From DASZQY01 sp963843565 (GTDB taxonomy: Bacteria > Pseudomonadota > Alphaproteobacteria > Rhizobiales > Kaistiaceae), in assembly GCA_963843565.1 (NCBI GenBank), contig CAWJKY010000001.1:167334-231333 (forward strand): DNA of 64,000 bases, given 5' to 3'. Below the pieces are notes generated by a model that had not been told where the DNA came from, did no database searches, and worked only from the letters and a program-made list of their open reading frames with translations. This document shows positions 1 to 6,742 of the stretch, one piece after another (position 1 is the first letter of the stretch; every line of letters begins with the position of its first letter). Made by a program: the position numbers and the translations under genes.

Positions 1-236
1 ACGCCATCGGGCCGGGCTCGATCAATACGGAGATGCTGGCTTCCACCATGGCCAATCCGGAGGCGCGGCGGCGCATCCTGTCGCGCACGCCGCTCGGCCG
101 CATCGGCGAGCCCGCCGAGGTGGCGGCGGTCGCCGCCTTCCTCGCCTCGGACATGGCGAGCTACGTCACCGGCCAGACCGTCTACGTCGACGGCGGCCGG
201 CTGCCGCTCAACTACACGGTGCCGGTCGCCGAATAG
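1..236 (+). CDS. SDR family oxidoreductase, C-terminal fragment
   Basis: The gene enters from the left edge; the reading frame begins at base 3 and ends with TAG at 234-236. The visible 77 residues show the classical short-chain dehydrogenase C-terminus: PGSINTEM (the PG motif after the active site), then RIGEPAEVA, FLASD and SYVTGQTVYVDGG. These are NAD(P)-dependent oxidoreductases, often acting on sugars, polyols or acyl groups. The Rossmann GxxxGxG motif and the catalytic Ser-Tyr-Lys lie outside the window, so the substrate cannot be inferred. The next gene converges on it with a one-base gap. Confidence 0.9.
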   Translation, partial: AIGPGSINTEMLASTMANPEARRRILSRTPLGRIGEPAEVAAVAAFLASDMASYVTGQTVYVDGGRLPLNYTVPVAE

Positions 237-237
237 G

Positions 238-975
238 TCAGGCGTCGTCCTCGGGGTCGGTCTCCGGACCCTTCATCGACTTCAGCTTGGCGAAAACGGC
301 GCTCGCCTCGTCGGCTTCTTCGCGCTTGGTGTCGCGCTCGGGGCGGGCGGCGGCGGCGAGCGCGGCGGCCGCGGCGGCGGTCGTGGTGGTCTCGGAGGCC
401 GGCAGGAGTGTGGCGCCCGGCGCCTCGGTCGGCGGCGCCGCCGGCATCGACTTCGCCGCCTTCTCGACCTCGAAGTCGAGGTCGATCTGCGAGCAGAGAC
501 CGAGCGCCACCGGGTCGGTCGGCTGCAGGTTGTTGGAGTTCCAGTGGGTGCGGCTGCGGATCGATTCGATCGTCGGCTTGGTGGTGCCGACGAGGCGCAT
601 GATCGCCGCGTCCTTCAGTTCGGGGTGGTTGCGCAGCAGCCAGAGGATGGCGTTGGGCCGGTCCTGACGGCGCGACACCGGCGTGTAGCGCGGGCCGCGC
701 CGCTTGACGGTGGCCGGCGCCCGCACCTTGGGCGTGGCGAGGCCGAGGCGGGCGTCGGGGTCGGCCTCGGCCGTCTCGATCGCCTCGCGGGTCAGCTGCC
801 CGGTCAGCACGGGATCGAGCCCCTTGATCGACTGGGCGGCGTCACCGTCGGCGATCGCCTGAACTTCCAGCGGATGCAGGTGGCAGAAGTCGGCGATCTG
901 GTCGAAGGACAGCGAGGTGTTGTCGACCAGCCAGACGGCGGTTGCCTTGGGCATCAATGGGGTGGCGCTTGTCAT
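238..975 (-). CDS. trcR: DUF1013 family cell-cycle transcriptional regulator, TrcR-like
   Basis: A 245-residue protein of the DUF1013 family, whose members are annotated as the alphaproteobacterial cell-cycle regulator TrcR. The conserved N-terminus (MPKATAVWLVDN, FDQIADFCHLHPLEVQAIADG) and the middle part (RPNAILWLLRNHPELKDAAI, TKPTIESIRSRTHWN) look like helix-turn-helix segments. The last 80 residues are Ala/Thr-rich and probably disordered. The start at 975 is preferred over a longer frame because AAGGA lies just upstream and homology begins there. The rcdA gene 1.7 kb away and the CtrA boxes support a cell-cycle context. Family assignment is fairly sure; the regulatory role is inferred from the family. 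Confidence 0.8.
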   Translation of the reverse strand: MTSATPLMPKATAVWLVDNTSLSFDQIADFCHLHPLEVQAIADGDAAQSIKGLDPVLTGQLTREAIETAEADPDARLGLATPKVRAPATVKRRGPRYTPVSRRQDRPNAILWLLRNHPELKDAAIMRLVGTTKPTIESIRSRTHWNSNNLQPTDPVALGLCSQIDLDFEVEKAAKSMPAAPPTEAPGATLLPASETTTTAAAAAALAAAARPERDTKREEADEASAVFAKLKSMKGPETDPEDDA

Positions 976-1097
976 TTTCCTTATGTCTCTCCCGCTCGCT
1001 TGCCGGGGTTTCCCGCCCGACAAGCCCTCTAGCTGCAACAGCATGAAGGGATGAGCCGCCTATATAGGGCGGCGCCCGGACAGACGCAAACGCCGTC

Positions 1098-2096
1098 TCA
1101 ATCCACCGTCAGGATGATCTTGCCGAAGTGGCTGGCCTCCAGATGGCGGTGCGCCGCGACCACCTCCGCCAGCCGGTAGGTCGAATCGATCACCGGCTGG
1201 ACGGCGCGGGATTCGAGCAGCGGCCAGACCTTCTCGTGGATCGTCGCCGCGACCCGCCCCTTGAAGGCGACGGGGCGTGAACGAAGCGTCGAGCCGGTGT
1301 GGGTCAGCCGCTTGGCCATCACCAGGCCGAAGTTGGCTTCGGCGCGCGGCCCCCGCTGCACCGAAACCTGAACGATGCGTCCCTCTTCGGCCGCCGCCAT
1401 CTGGTTGCGCTCGACGTATTCGCCGCCGACGATGTCGATGATGACGTCGGCGCCGCGCCCGCCGGTCGCCTCCTTCACCGCGGCGACGAAATCCGTGGTG
1501 CGGTAGTCGATCGCGACGTCGGCGCCGAGCTTCAGGCACGCCGCGCAGCGCTCGGCGCCCCCCGCGGTGGTGATGACGCGGGCCCCGAAGGCCTTGGCCA
1601 GCTGGATCGCGGTGGCGCCGATGCCGGAGCCGCCGCCGTGGATCAGCGCCGTCTCGCCCGCGGTCAAGTGCCCGCGCTCGAACAGGTTCGGCCACACCGT
1701 CATCAGAGCTTCGGGCAGCGCCGCCCCCTCGACGAAGGAATAGCCCGCCGGCAGCAGCAGCGCGTTGGTCTCATGGACGACGCCGTATTCCGCGTAGCCG
1801 CCGCTGGCGACCAGCGCGACCACCGCGTCGCCGATCGCAAAGCGCGTCGCTCCAGTGCCGCGCGCCACCACCTCGCCGGCAAATTCCAGCCCGAGGATGT
1901 CGGAGGCGCCGGGCGGCGGGGGATAGTTGCCGGCGCGCTGCAGGGCGTCGGCGCGGTTCAGCCCGGCAGCGTGAATCCGGACCAGCACTTCCTCTGGCCC
2001 CGGCCGGGGCAGCGGCCGCTTGATCAGCTGCAGCGCGTCCGGTCCGCCGGGCGGGTCGGCGATGACGGCCGTCATGGTGTCGGGGAGGGCGCTCAT
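1098..2096 (-). CDS. NAD(P)H-quinone oxidoreductase (zinc-free MDR family)
   Basis: A 332-residue medium-chain dehydrogenase of the quinone oxidoreductase/PIG3 type. It starts MTAVIADPPGG after a short leader and carries the GLNRADALQRAGNYPPPPG signature typical of PIG3-like enzymes. The nucleotide-binding motif HGGGSGIGATAIQLAK lies near residues 150-165. The cysteine/histidine ligands of zinc-dependent alcohol dehydrogenases are not evident. Members reduce quinones or enones with NAD(P)H in the cytosol. The start at 2096 (MSALPDTM) is chosen over an upstream in-frame start; Met at 2078 is an alternative. It is divergent from the DUF1192 gene with an 80-base gap. Confidence 0.85.
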   Translation of the reverse strand: MSALPDTMTAVIADPPGGPDALQLIKRPLPRPGPEEVLVRIHAAGLNRADALQRAGNYPPPPGASDILGLEFAGEVVARGTGATRFAIGDAVVALVASGGYAEYGVVHETNALLLPAGYSFVEGAALPEALMTVWPNLFERGHLTAGETALIHGGGSGIGATAIQLAKAFGARVITTAGGAERCAACLKLGADVAIDYRTTDFVAAVKEATGGRGADVIIDIVGGEYVERNQMAAAEEGRIVQVSVQRGPRAEANFGLVMAKRLTHTGSTLRSRPVAFKGRVAATIHEKVWPLLESRAVQPVIDSTYRLAEVVAAHRHLEASHFGKIILTVD

Positions 2097-2176
2097 GGGA
2101 TCGCAGTAGGCCAACACCAGTGGCGCTGGCAATCGCGGCGCTCTAGCTTTCCTGCAAGCGAAACGGGGAGGCCGGC

Positions 2177-2368
2177 ATGGCGATGTTCGACGAGGAGGCG
2201 CCGAAGCAGAAGCTGGCGCACGAAATCGGGGAGGATCTCTCCAAGCTGTCGCTGGACGAGCTCGCCGACCAGATCGAGGTCCTGAAAGCCGAAATCGCGC
2301 GGATCGAGGCGGTGCTGGAGGCCAAGAAGGCCAGCGCCACGGCCGCGGAATCCTTCTTCAAACGCTAA
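2177..2368 (+). CDS. DUF1192 family small protein
   Basis: A 63-residue acidic, helical protein matching the DUF1192 pattern, with FDEEAPKQKLAHEIGEDLSKLSL followed by a short coiled coil (DELADQIEVLKAEIARIEAVLEAKKA). The family is common in Hyphomicrobiales and has no assigned biochemical function. A GGGGAGG ribosome-binding site lies 8-14 bases upstream of ATG. It reads away from the quinone oxidoreductase and toward the rcdA regulatory region. It is likely a cytoplasmic protein, perhaps an assembly partner given the coiled coil, which is inference. Confidence 0.85.
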   Translation: MAMFDEEAPKQKLAHEIGEDLSKLSLDELADQIEVLKAEIARIEAVLEAKKASATAAESFFKR

Positions 2369-2437
2369 CAAAAGCGCCCCGATCTGGTACGCCGAAATGG
2401 CTCAGGCTGGGGCTTTGCGACAATCTTCGCGACCCCA

Positions 2438-2452
2438 TTAACCATTCTTTAA
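2438..2452. promoter_or_regulatory. CtrA box, exact TTAA-N7-TTAA
   Basis: TTAACCATTCTTTAA is an exact full CtrA-binding motif (TTAA, seven bases, TTAA). It sits between the DUF1192 gene and rcdA, about 25-40 bases upstream of a three-hairpin candidate small RNA and 229 bases upstream of the rcdA start. CtrA motifs overlapping the -35 region normally activate. In Caulobacter rcdA is known to be CtrA-dependent, which fits, although here the first transcript downstream would be the candidate sRNA. Confidence 0.75.
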
Positions 2453-2471
2453 GCTTTACGAGGCTTAACTC

Positions 2472-2570
2472 ACCCGTCCAGTCATCTGGATTCGAGTGGC
2501 TCCTGTCCACTCTGTTTGACGCCTCCCTGTTTAAACTTTCAAAGAGCCGCCTCGTGCGGCTCTCTCTTTA
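2472..2570 (+). ncRNA. Candidate CtrA-driven small RNA with three hairpins
   Basis: No gene covers this stretch. Three consecutive hairpins can be drawn: GTCCAG/CTGGAT with loop TCAT (2476-2491), a perfect 6-bp stem GAGTGG/CCACTC with loop CTCCTGT (2494-2512), and a terminator-like 8-bp stem AGAGCCGC/GCGGCTCT (2543-2563) followed by a pyrimidine-rich tail. The second loop carries CTCCT and the linker carries CCTCCC, both anti-Shine-Dalgarno sequences typical of rhizobial trans-acting sRNAs. The exact CtrA box upstream places a transcription start near 2470. Promoter and RNA are inferred; an attenuated rcdA leader is the main alternative. Confidence 0.5.
2543..2570 (+). terminator. Rho-independent terminator upstream of rcdA
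   Basis: The stem AGAGCCGC (2543-2550), loop CTCGT, and GCGGCTCT (2556-2563) is followed by CTCTTTA. The U-tract is imperfect, so termination may be partial. It would end the candidate sRNA and separates the CtrA box from rcdA. Confidence 0.55.
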
Positions 2571-2595
2571 TCCACACCAATCCACAGCCTGTGGA
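2568..2595. promoter_or_regulatory. DnaA box plus flanking palindrome upstream of rcdA
   Basis: TTATCCACA at 2568-2576 is a perfect match to the DnaA-box consensus. Ten bases on, CAATCCACA (2578-2586) matches at 7 of 9 positions, and it merges with the perfect palindrome TCCACAG-C-CTGTGGA (2581-2595), whose right arm gives a third, inverted 7-of-9 match (2590-2598). A DnaA or other regulator site controlling rcdA is inferred. Confidence 0.45.
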
Positions 2596-2680
2596 CAGCC
2601 GCCGGACCGATTGTGGCCCGAGGCTTGCGCCGCGTCAGGTCCGGTGTTCCCATATCGGAACGGCTTGTGGGGTGTGGCGT

Positions 2681-3217
2681 ATGAGTGAAGAGCGTTCGCC
2701 GGTCAGAATGACCGAGGCGCCTGTGTTGTTCGGACGGCGGCTGGCCGGTTCCGAGGCCTTCAAGGCGATGTTCCGCGAGGGCATGTCCCTCGTCGAGGAA
2801 ACCGCGACCTATCTGGATGGCGACGGCCGGCGGGAATCCCACCGCCTGAGCCGGGCGGCGTCGCTCGCGTACGCGACCGAGTCGATGCGGCTCACCACCC
2901 GTCTGATGCAGCTTGCCTCGTGGCTCCTCCTCCAGCGCGCCGTCAACGAGGGCGATCTCACCGCCGATCAGGCCAATCAGGAGCGCGCCAAGGTCAAGCT
3001 GGGCGGCATCTCGACCTCGGTCGGCGGACCGTCGTGGAACGAGCTGCCGGAGCGGCTGCGCACCTTGATCGAGCGGTCGCTGCGCCTGCAGGAGCGGGTC
3101 GTCCGCCTGCACGAGGCGCTGCGTGCGGCACCGGCGGAGGATACCGGCGACAACCAGGTCCAACGCGTGCTGGCGCGGCTCAACGAGGCCTTCGGCCCCA
3201 AGCGCGAAGCAAGCTGA
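2681..3217 (+). CDS. rcdA: RcdA, adaptor for regulated CtrA degradation (DUF1465)
   Basis: A 178-residue all-helical DUF1465 protein. In Caulobacter RcdA is the ClpXP adaptor that, with CpdR and PopA, delivers CtrA and other substrates for cell-cycle proteolysis. Family features visible are LFGRRLAGSEAFKAMFREGM, the helix SLVEETATYLDGDGR, ATESMRLTTRLMQLASWLL and LPERLRTLIERSLRLQERV, with a loosely conserved C-terminal tail. ATG at 2681 is chosen although its ribosome-binding site is weak; ATG at 2708 is an alternative. The 312 bases upstream hold a CtrA box, a terminator and a DnaA box. It ends toward rpmE across a shared terminator. Confidence 0.85.
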   Translation: MSEERSPVRMTEAPVLFGRRLAGSEAFKAMFREGMSLVEETATYLDGDGRRESHRLSRAASLAYATESMRLTTRLMQLASWLLLQRAVNEGDLTADQANQERAKVKLGGISTSVGGPSWNELPERLRTLIERSLRLQERVVRLHEALRAAPAEDTGDNQVQRVLARLNEAFGPKREAS

Positions 3218-3285
3218 GTAGCCGCCCGTCGGCGGCGGCAAGCTGGCGCAGGCGCGCGGGCCTTCTTCGGAATCCTCCAAAAGCA

Positions 3286-3313
3286 AAAACCCCGGCGCGA
3301 TGGCCGGGGTTTT
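3286..3313. terminator. Bidirectional terminator between rcdA and rpmE
   Basis: An 11-bp stem, AAAACCCCGGC (3286-3296) with GCCGGGGTTTT (3303-3313), carries A-runs on one side and T-runs on the other. It can terminate rcdA rightward and rpmE leftward. Confidence 0.85.
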
Positions 3314-3346
3314 CGTTTCACGGGTCGCGTGGGTCGAAAGGCGCGG

Positions 3347-3592
3347 CTACTTGCTGCCCGTCGAGCCGTCGCCGCTCATCAGGCCCTTGTAGCGGGTCTT
3401 GAAGCGCGACACGCGGCCGCCGCGGTCGACGATGTGCTGGCCGCCGCCGGTCCAGGCCGGGTGGGTCTTGGGGTCGATGTCGAGGTGGAGCGTCGCGCCC
3501 GCCTCGCCATAGGTCGAGCGCGTGGCGTATTCGGTCCCATCCGTCATCACGACCTTGATCTCGTGATAGTTGGGGTGGATGTCCTTCTTCAT
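3347..3592 (-). CDS. rpmE: 50S ribosomal protein L31 (zinc-free form)
   Basis: An 81-residue L31: MKKDIHPNYHEIKVVMTDG at the start, STYGEAG, LDIDPKTHPAWTGGGQ and RVSRFKTRYKGL. It has no cysteines, so it is the type that lacks the CxxC zinc pair and is not subject to Zur-driven swapping. It belongs to the large subunit and contributes to the intersubunit bridge. The start at 3592 follows GGGGAUUCCC-type sequence and matches the family start exactly; a longer in-frame extension is non-conserved. It converges with rcdA over a shared terminator. Confidence 0.95.
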   Translation of the reverse strand: MKKDIHPNYHEIKVVMTDGTEYATRSTYGEAGATLHLDIDPKTHPAWTGGGQHIVDRGGRVSRFKTRYKGLMSGDGSTGSK

Positions 3593-3692
3593 GGGAATCC
3601 CCTGAAAACACTGGCGCCGGCGAGGCGGCCGGCGGTTCTGGGGCAGGGATATAGCCGGGCGGGCGAGGCGAGGCAACCGGTCGGTCGAAACC

Positions 3693-4718
3693 CTACGGCG
3701 CGGTCAGCTTCAGCTCGATGCGCCGGTTCTTGGCGTAGGCGTCGGGGGTGTCGCCGTCCTCCAGCGGCTGGAACTCGCCGTAGCCGGCCGCAACCAGATG
3801 GTCGGGCGGGATGCCTTGCGAGATGAAGAACTGGACGACCGAGATGGCGCGCGCCGCCGACAGGTCCCAGTTGGACTTGAACCGCCCGCCGGGGCTGATC
3901 GGCTGCTTGTCGGTGTGGCCGTTGACCTGGAGCACCCAGCCGAGATCGCCGGGGATCTCGGCGAGGAGCTGCTTGACCGCGTCGGCGACCTTGGCGAGTT
4001 CGTCGCCGCCGGCCGGGCTGATGTCGGCGGACCCGACGGCGAACAGCACCTCCGACTGGAAGACGAAGCGGTCGCCGACGATGCGGATGTCGGGCCGGTC
4101 GCCGAGAATCTGGCGCAGCCGCCCGAAGAAGTCGGAGCGGTAGCGGGCGAGTTCCTGGACGCGCTGGGCGAGCGCCACGTTCAGCCGGCGGCCGAGGTCG
4201 GCGATCTGCGCCTGGCTTTCCTTGTCCTTGCTCTCTGATGCGTTGAGGGCGTCCTCGAGGGCGGCGATCTGGCGGCGGAGCGCCGAGATCTGCTGGTTGA
4301 GCAGTTCGACCTGCGAAAGCGCCCGGGCGCTGATCTGCTTCTCGGTGTCGAGCTGGTTGTTGAGGTCGGTGATCTGGGTGCCGGCCGAGGCGGAGGCGGA
4401 CGACTGCGCGTCCAGCAGCCCCTGCAGCCGGTCGCGGTCGCTCTGGGTCGCGTTCAGGCTTGCCTGCAAGCTCGCCAGATTGTCGGTGAGGTTGCTATTG
4501 CTGGCGCGCTCCAGCGCCAGCATCTGGGTCAGTTCGGCGATCTGCGCGTTGAGGCGCTGGAGCACCGTGTCCTTGCCGGTGATCTCGCGCGACAGCAGGT
4601 ATTGCACCAGCGCGAAGATCGACAGCAGGAAGATGAAGACCAGCAGCAGGTTGGTCAGCACGTCGACGAACGCCGGCCAGTATTCGGCGCGTGCGCTAAG
4701 GCGGCGGCCGCGAGCCAC
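3693..4718 (-). CDS. OmpA/MotB-domain peptidoglycan-binding protein
   Basis: A 341-residue protein with an N-terminal membrane anchor (ALVQYLL and FVDVLTNLLLVFIFLLSIF, about residues 17-40), a long coiled coil of LxxQIxxL-type repeats (about 45-190), and a C-terminal OmpA-like domain with NGHTDKQP, SAARAISVVQFF and NRRIELKL. This domain binds peptidoglycan. It starts at a GTG six bases after the MotA/ExbB-like gene, so the two form an ion-driven stator-type pair. The neighbourhood has no flagellar genes, so an envelope or cell-division role is more likely than flagellar rotation; that is inference. Confidence 0.8.
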   Translation of the reverse strand: MARGRRLSARAEYWPAFVDVLTNLLLVFIFLLSIFALVQYLLSREITGKDTVLQRLNAQIAELTQMLALERASNSNLTDNLASLQASLNATQSDRDRLQGLLDAQSSASASAGTQITDLNNQLDTEKQISARALSQVELLNQQISALRRQIAALEDALNASESKDKESQAQIADLGRRLNVALAQRVQELARYRSDFFGRLRQILGDRPDIRIVGDRFVFQSEVLFAVGSADISPAGGDELAKVADAVKQLLAEIPGDLGWVLQVNGHTDKQPISPGGRFKSNWDLSAARAISVVQFFISQGIPPDHLVAAGYGEFQPLEDGDTPDAYAKNRRIELKLTAP

Positions 4719-4724
4719 GGGCTG

Positions 4725-5780
4725 CTACTCGCCCGCCTGCGGCGCCTGGAGAGCCTTGGCGATCGATTCCAGAACCGCGTGAATCTCGCGCTGCTGCGTC
4801 GCCTGGGTCTCCGCCCAGCTCTTCACGGTCTGCTGTTCGTTGCGCATGTGCAGGATGAGGCCCTGGATGCCCTCGGCGAGGTTGGCCATGGCGGTGGTGG
4901 CGCGCTGGGTGCCGCCGCTGGCGGCGGCGTCGGCGGCGGGCGCCGCGCCGCGGCCCTCCTGGATGGTGCGCGACAGCCGTTCGATGGCGACACGCAGGTC
5001 TTCCGCCGTGGTCTCGCCGGTGCCGCGGGCTTCAAGAAGCTCCGGGTCGAGGTCGGTGACCGTCGACAGCCAGTCTTCCAGGTCGTTGTAGAACATCGAC
5101 TGGCCCTGGCCCGACTGCAGGTCGAGGAAACCCAGGACCAGCGAACCGGCGAGGCCGAACAGCGACGAGGAGAACGCCACGCCCATGCCGCGCAGCGGCG
5201 CGGCGAGGCCGGTCTTGAGGTCCTCGAAGATGACGCCGGTGTTGGCCGACGACACGTCGAGGGTCTGGATGGTGTTGGCGACCGCGCTCACCGTCTGCAG
5301 CAGGCCCCAGAAGGTGCCGAGCAGCCCCAGGAAGATCAGCAGGCTGGTCAGGTAGCGCCCCATGTCGCGGTCTTCGTCGAGGCGCATCTGGATGGAATCG
5401 AGGATCGACCGCATGGTCTGGGTCGAGATCGCCATGCGCCCGATGCGGTCGCCGAGCAGCGTCGCCATCGGTGCCAGCAGAACCGGCGGCCGGTCGACCT
5501 CGACGCCGGGCTCGGCGATGCGGAAGGTGTTGACCCAGCGGATTTCCGGGAAAAGGCGGAAGATCTGCCGGAACGACAGGGCGATGCCGATGACCAGCAC
5601 CGCGATGATGACCGCGTTCAGCGCGGGGTTTGCCTGAAACGCCGCGATCACCTGCCGGTAGAGAATGAGCGTGATGAAGGCCGCGATGATCAGGAAGATC
5701 GACATCCGCCAGAGGTAAACCTGGGGGCTGGCGAGCTTGTAAGGGTCGTATTCGCGCCGCCGACGCCTGAATCCGAGCAC
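4725..5780 (-). CDS. MotA/TolQ/ExbB-family proton channel protein
   Basis: A 351-residue inner-membrane protein with a pair of N-terminal helices (about residues 27-72), then a large cytoplasmic loop and the MotA/ExbB core: LIFLGLLGTFWGLLQTV (about 148-165) and GMGVAFSSSLFGLAGSLVLGFL (about 197-219). The Ala/Gly-rich stretch near 280 and the helical tail are unusual for TolQ. It starts at GTG (5780) behind AGAGG. The OmpA-domain protein follows after six bases and is the expected partner. It is a non-flagellar stator homologue by context; the energy source and target are unknown. Confidence 0.8.
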   Translation of the reverse strand: MLGFRRRRREYDPYKLASPQVYLWRMSIFLIIAAFITLILYRQVIAAFQANPALNAVIIAVLVIGIALSFRQIFRLFPEIRWVNTFRIAEPGVEVDRPPVLLAPMATLLGDRIGRMAISTQTMRSILDSIQMRLDEDRDMGRYLTSLLIFLGLLGTFWGLLQTVSAVANTIQTLDVSSANTGVIFEDLKTGLAAPLRGMGVAFSSSLFGLAGSLVLGFLDLQSGQGQSMFYNDLEDWLSTVTDLDPELLEARGTGETTAEDLRVAIERLSRTIQEGRGAAPAADAAASGGTQRATTAMANLAEGIQGLILHMRNEQQTVKSWAETQATQQREIHAVLESIAKALQAPQAGE

Positions 5781-5866
5781 TTTGCCTCTGTTCTCCGTGC
5801 GCTAGGCGAAAAACCTATCGTGATTTGTTGACCGCGATAAGCGGCAAAATCACGGTCGTCCCCGCT

Positions 5867-6664
5867 CTATGTGTGGGCGCTCTGTTTGAGCGTGGCGAGA
5901 AGGGCGGCGTGGATCGGCTCGCTGCCGGCCACGATGCCGCCCGTCGCGAACATGTCCTCGGCGCCGGTCAGGCCGCTGACGAGGCCGCCGGCCTCGCGCA
6001 CGATGACGATGCCGGCCGCCATGTCCCAGGCGCTGAGGCCGCGTTCCCAGAAGGCGTCGTAGCGTCCCGACGCCACCCAGGCGAGGTCGATGGCCGCCGA
6101 GCCCGCCCGCCGCACGCCCGACGTCTGGCGCAGCACCGAACCGAGTTCGGCGATGAAGCGGTCGTAGCCCGGCCGGCCGATATTGGGCGTGCCGGTCGCG
6201 ATAACCGAATTCTTCAGTTCGCGGCGCGCCGCCACCCGGATGCGCCGGTCGTTGAAGTAGGCGCCCTGGCCCTTCTCGGCGACGTAGAGCTCGTTCATCA
6301 CCGGATTGTAGATGACGCCCGCGACAAGCTGGCCGTCGCGCTCGAGGCCGATCGAGACCGAGAAGATCGGGATGCCGTGCAGGAAGTTCGTCGTCCCGTC
6401 GAGCGGGTCGATGATCCAGCGGTGAGTGGCGTCGCTGCCGTCAAGGGCGCCGCTCTCCTCGCTCAGGATGGCGTAGTTCGGGCGCGCCTTGCGCAGCTCG
6501 GCGATCACGACTTCCTCGGCGCGCCGGTCGGCCGCCGAGACGAAGTCACCCGGCCCCTTCAGCGAGACCTGCAGGTTCTCCACCTCGCCGAAGTCGCGGG
6601 TCAGCCCGCGGCCGGCCTTGAGCGCCGCCTGGACCATGACGTTGAGAAGAGCGGAGCGGGCCAT
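5867..6664 (-). CDS. suhB: Inositol-1-monophosphatase family protein SuhB
   Basis: A 265-residue member of the lithium-sensitive phosphatase family. The metal-binding and catalytic motifs are visible: SEESG near residue 69, WIIDPLDGTTNF near 83-94, and the C-terminal GLSAWDMAAG. It hydrolyses inositol-1-phosphate and related phosphomonoesters; in bacteria SuhB also acts in rRNA transcription antitermination. Length and motifs are complete. It is followed, across 78 bases, by the Sel1-repeat gene in the same direction. Confidence 0.93.
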   Translation of the reverse strand: MARSALLNVMVQAALKAGRGLTRDFGEVENLQVSLKGPGDFVSAADRRAEEVVIAELRKARPNYAILSEESGALDGSDATHRWIIDPLDGTTNFLHGIPIFSVSIGLERDGQLVAGVIYNPVMNELYVAEKGQGAYFNDRRIRVAARRELKNSVIATGTPNIGRPGYDRFIAELGSVLRQTSGVRRAGSAAIDLAWVASGRYDAFWERGLSAWDMAAGIVIVREAGGLVSGLTGAEDMFATGGIVAGSEPIHAALLATLKQSAHT

Positions 6665-6742
6665 GCGCTAGAAAAGGCTATGTGCGAGGGGGCGAGGAGA
6701 CGGGCGCGCTTCTAGCACCACGTTTCGGGCGCCCGGGCAAGG

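Noticed and set aside
2400..2680. A replication origin at the CtrA/DnaA-box region
   Set aside because: Only one perfect DnaA box and no AT-rich unwinding region; not next to typical origin genes.
2516..2680. An N-terminal extension of RcdA from 2516
   Set aside because: It would translate through the terminator hairpin and DnaA box, and is not conserved in the family pattern.
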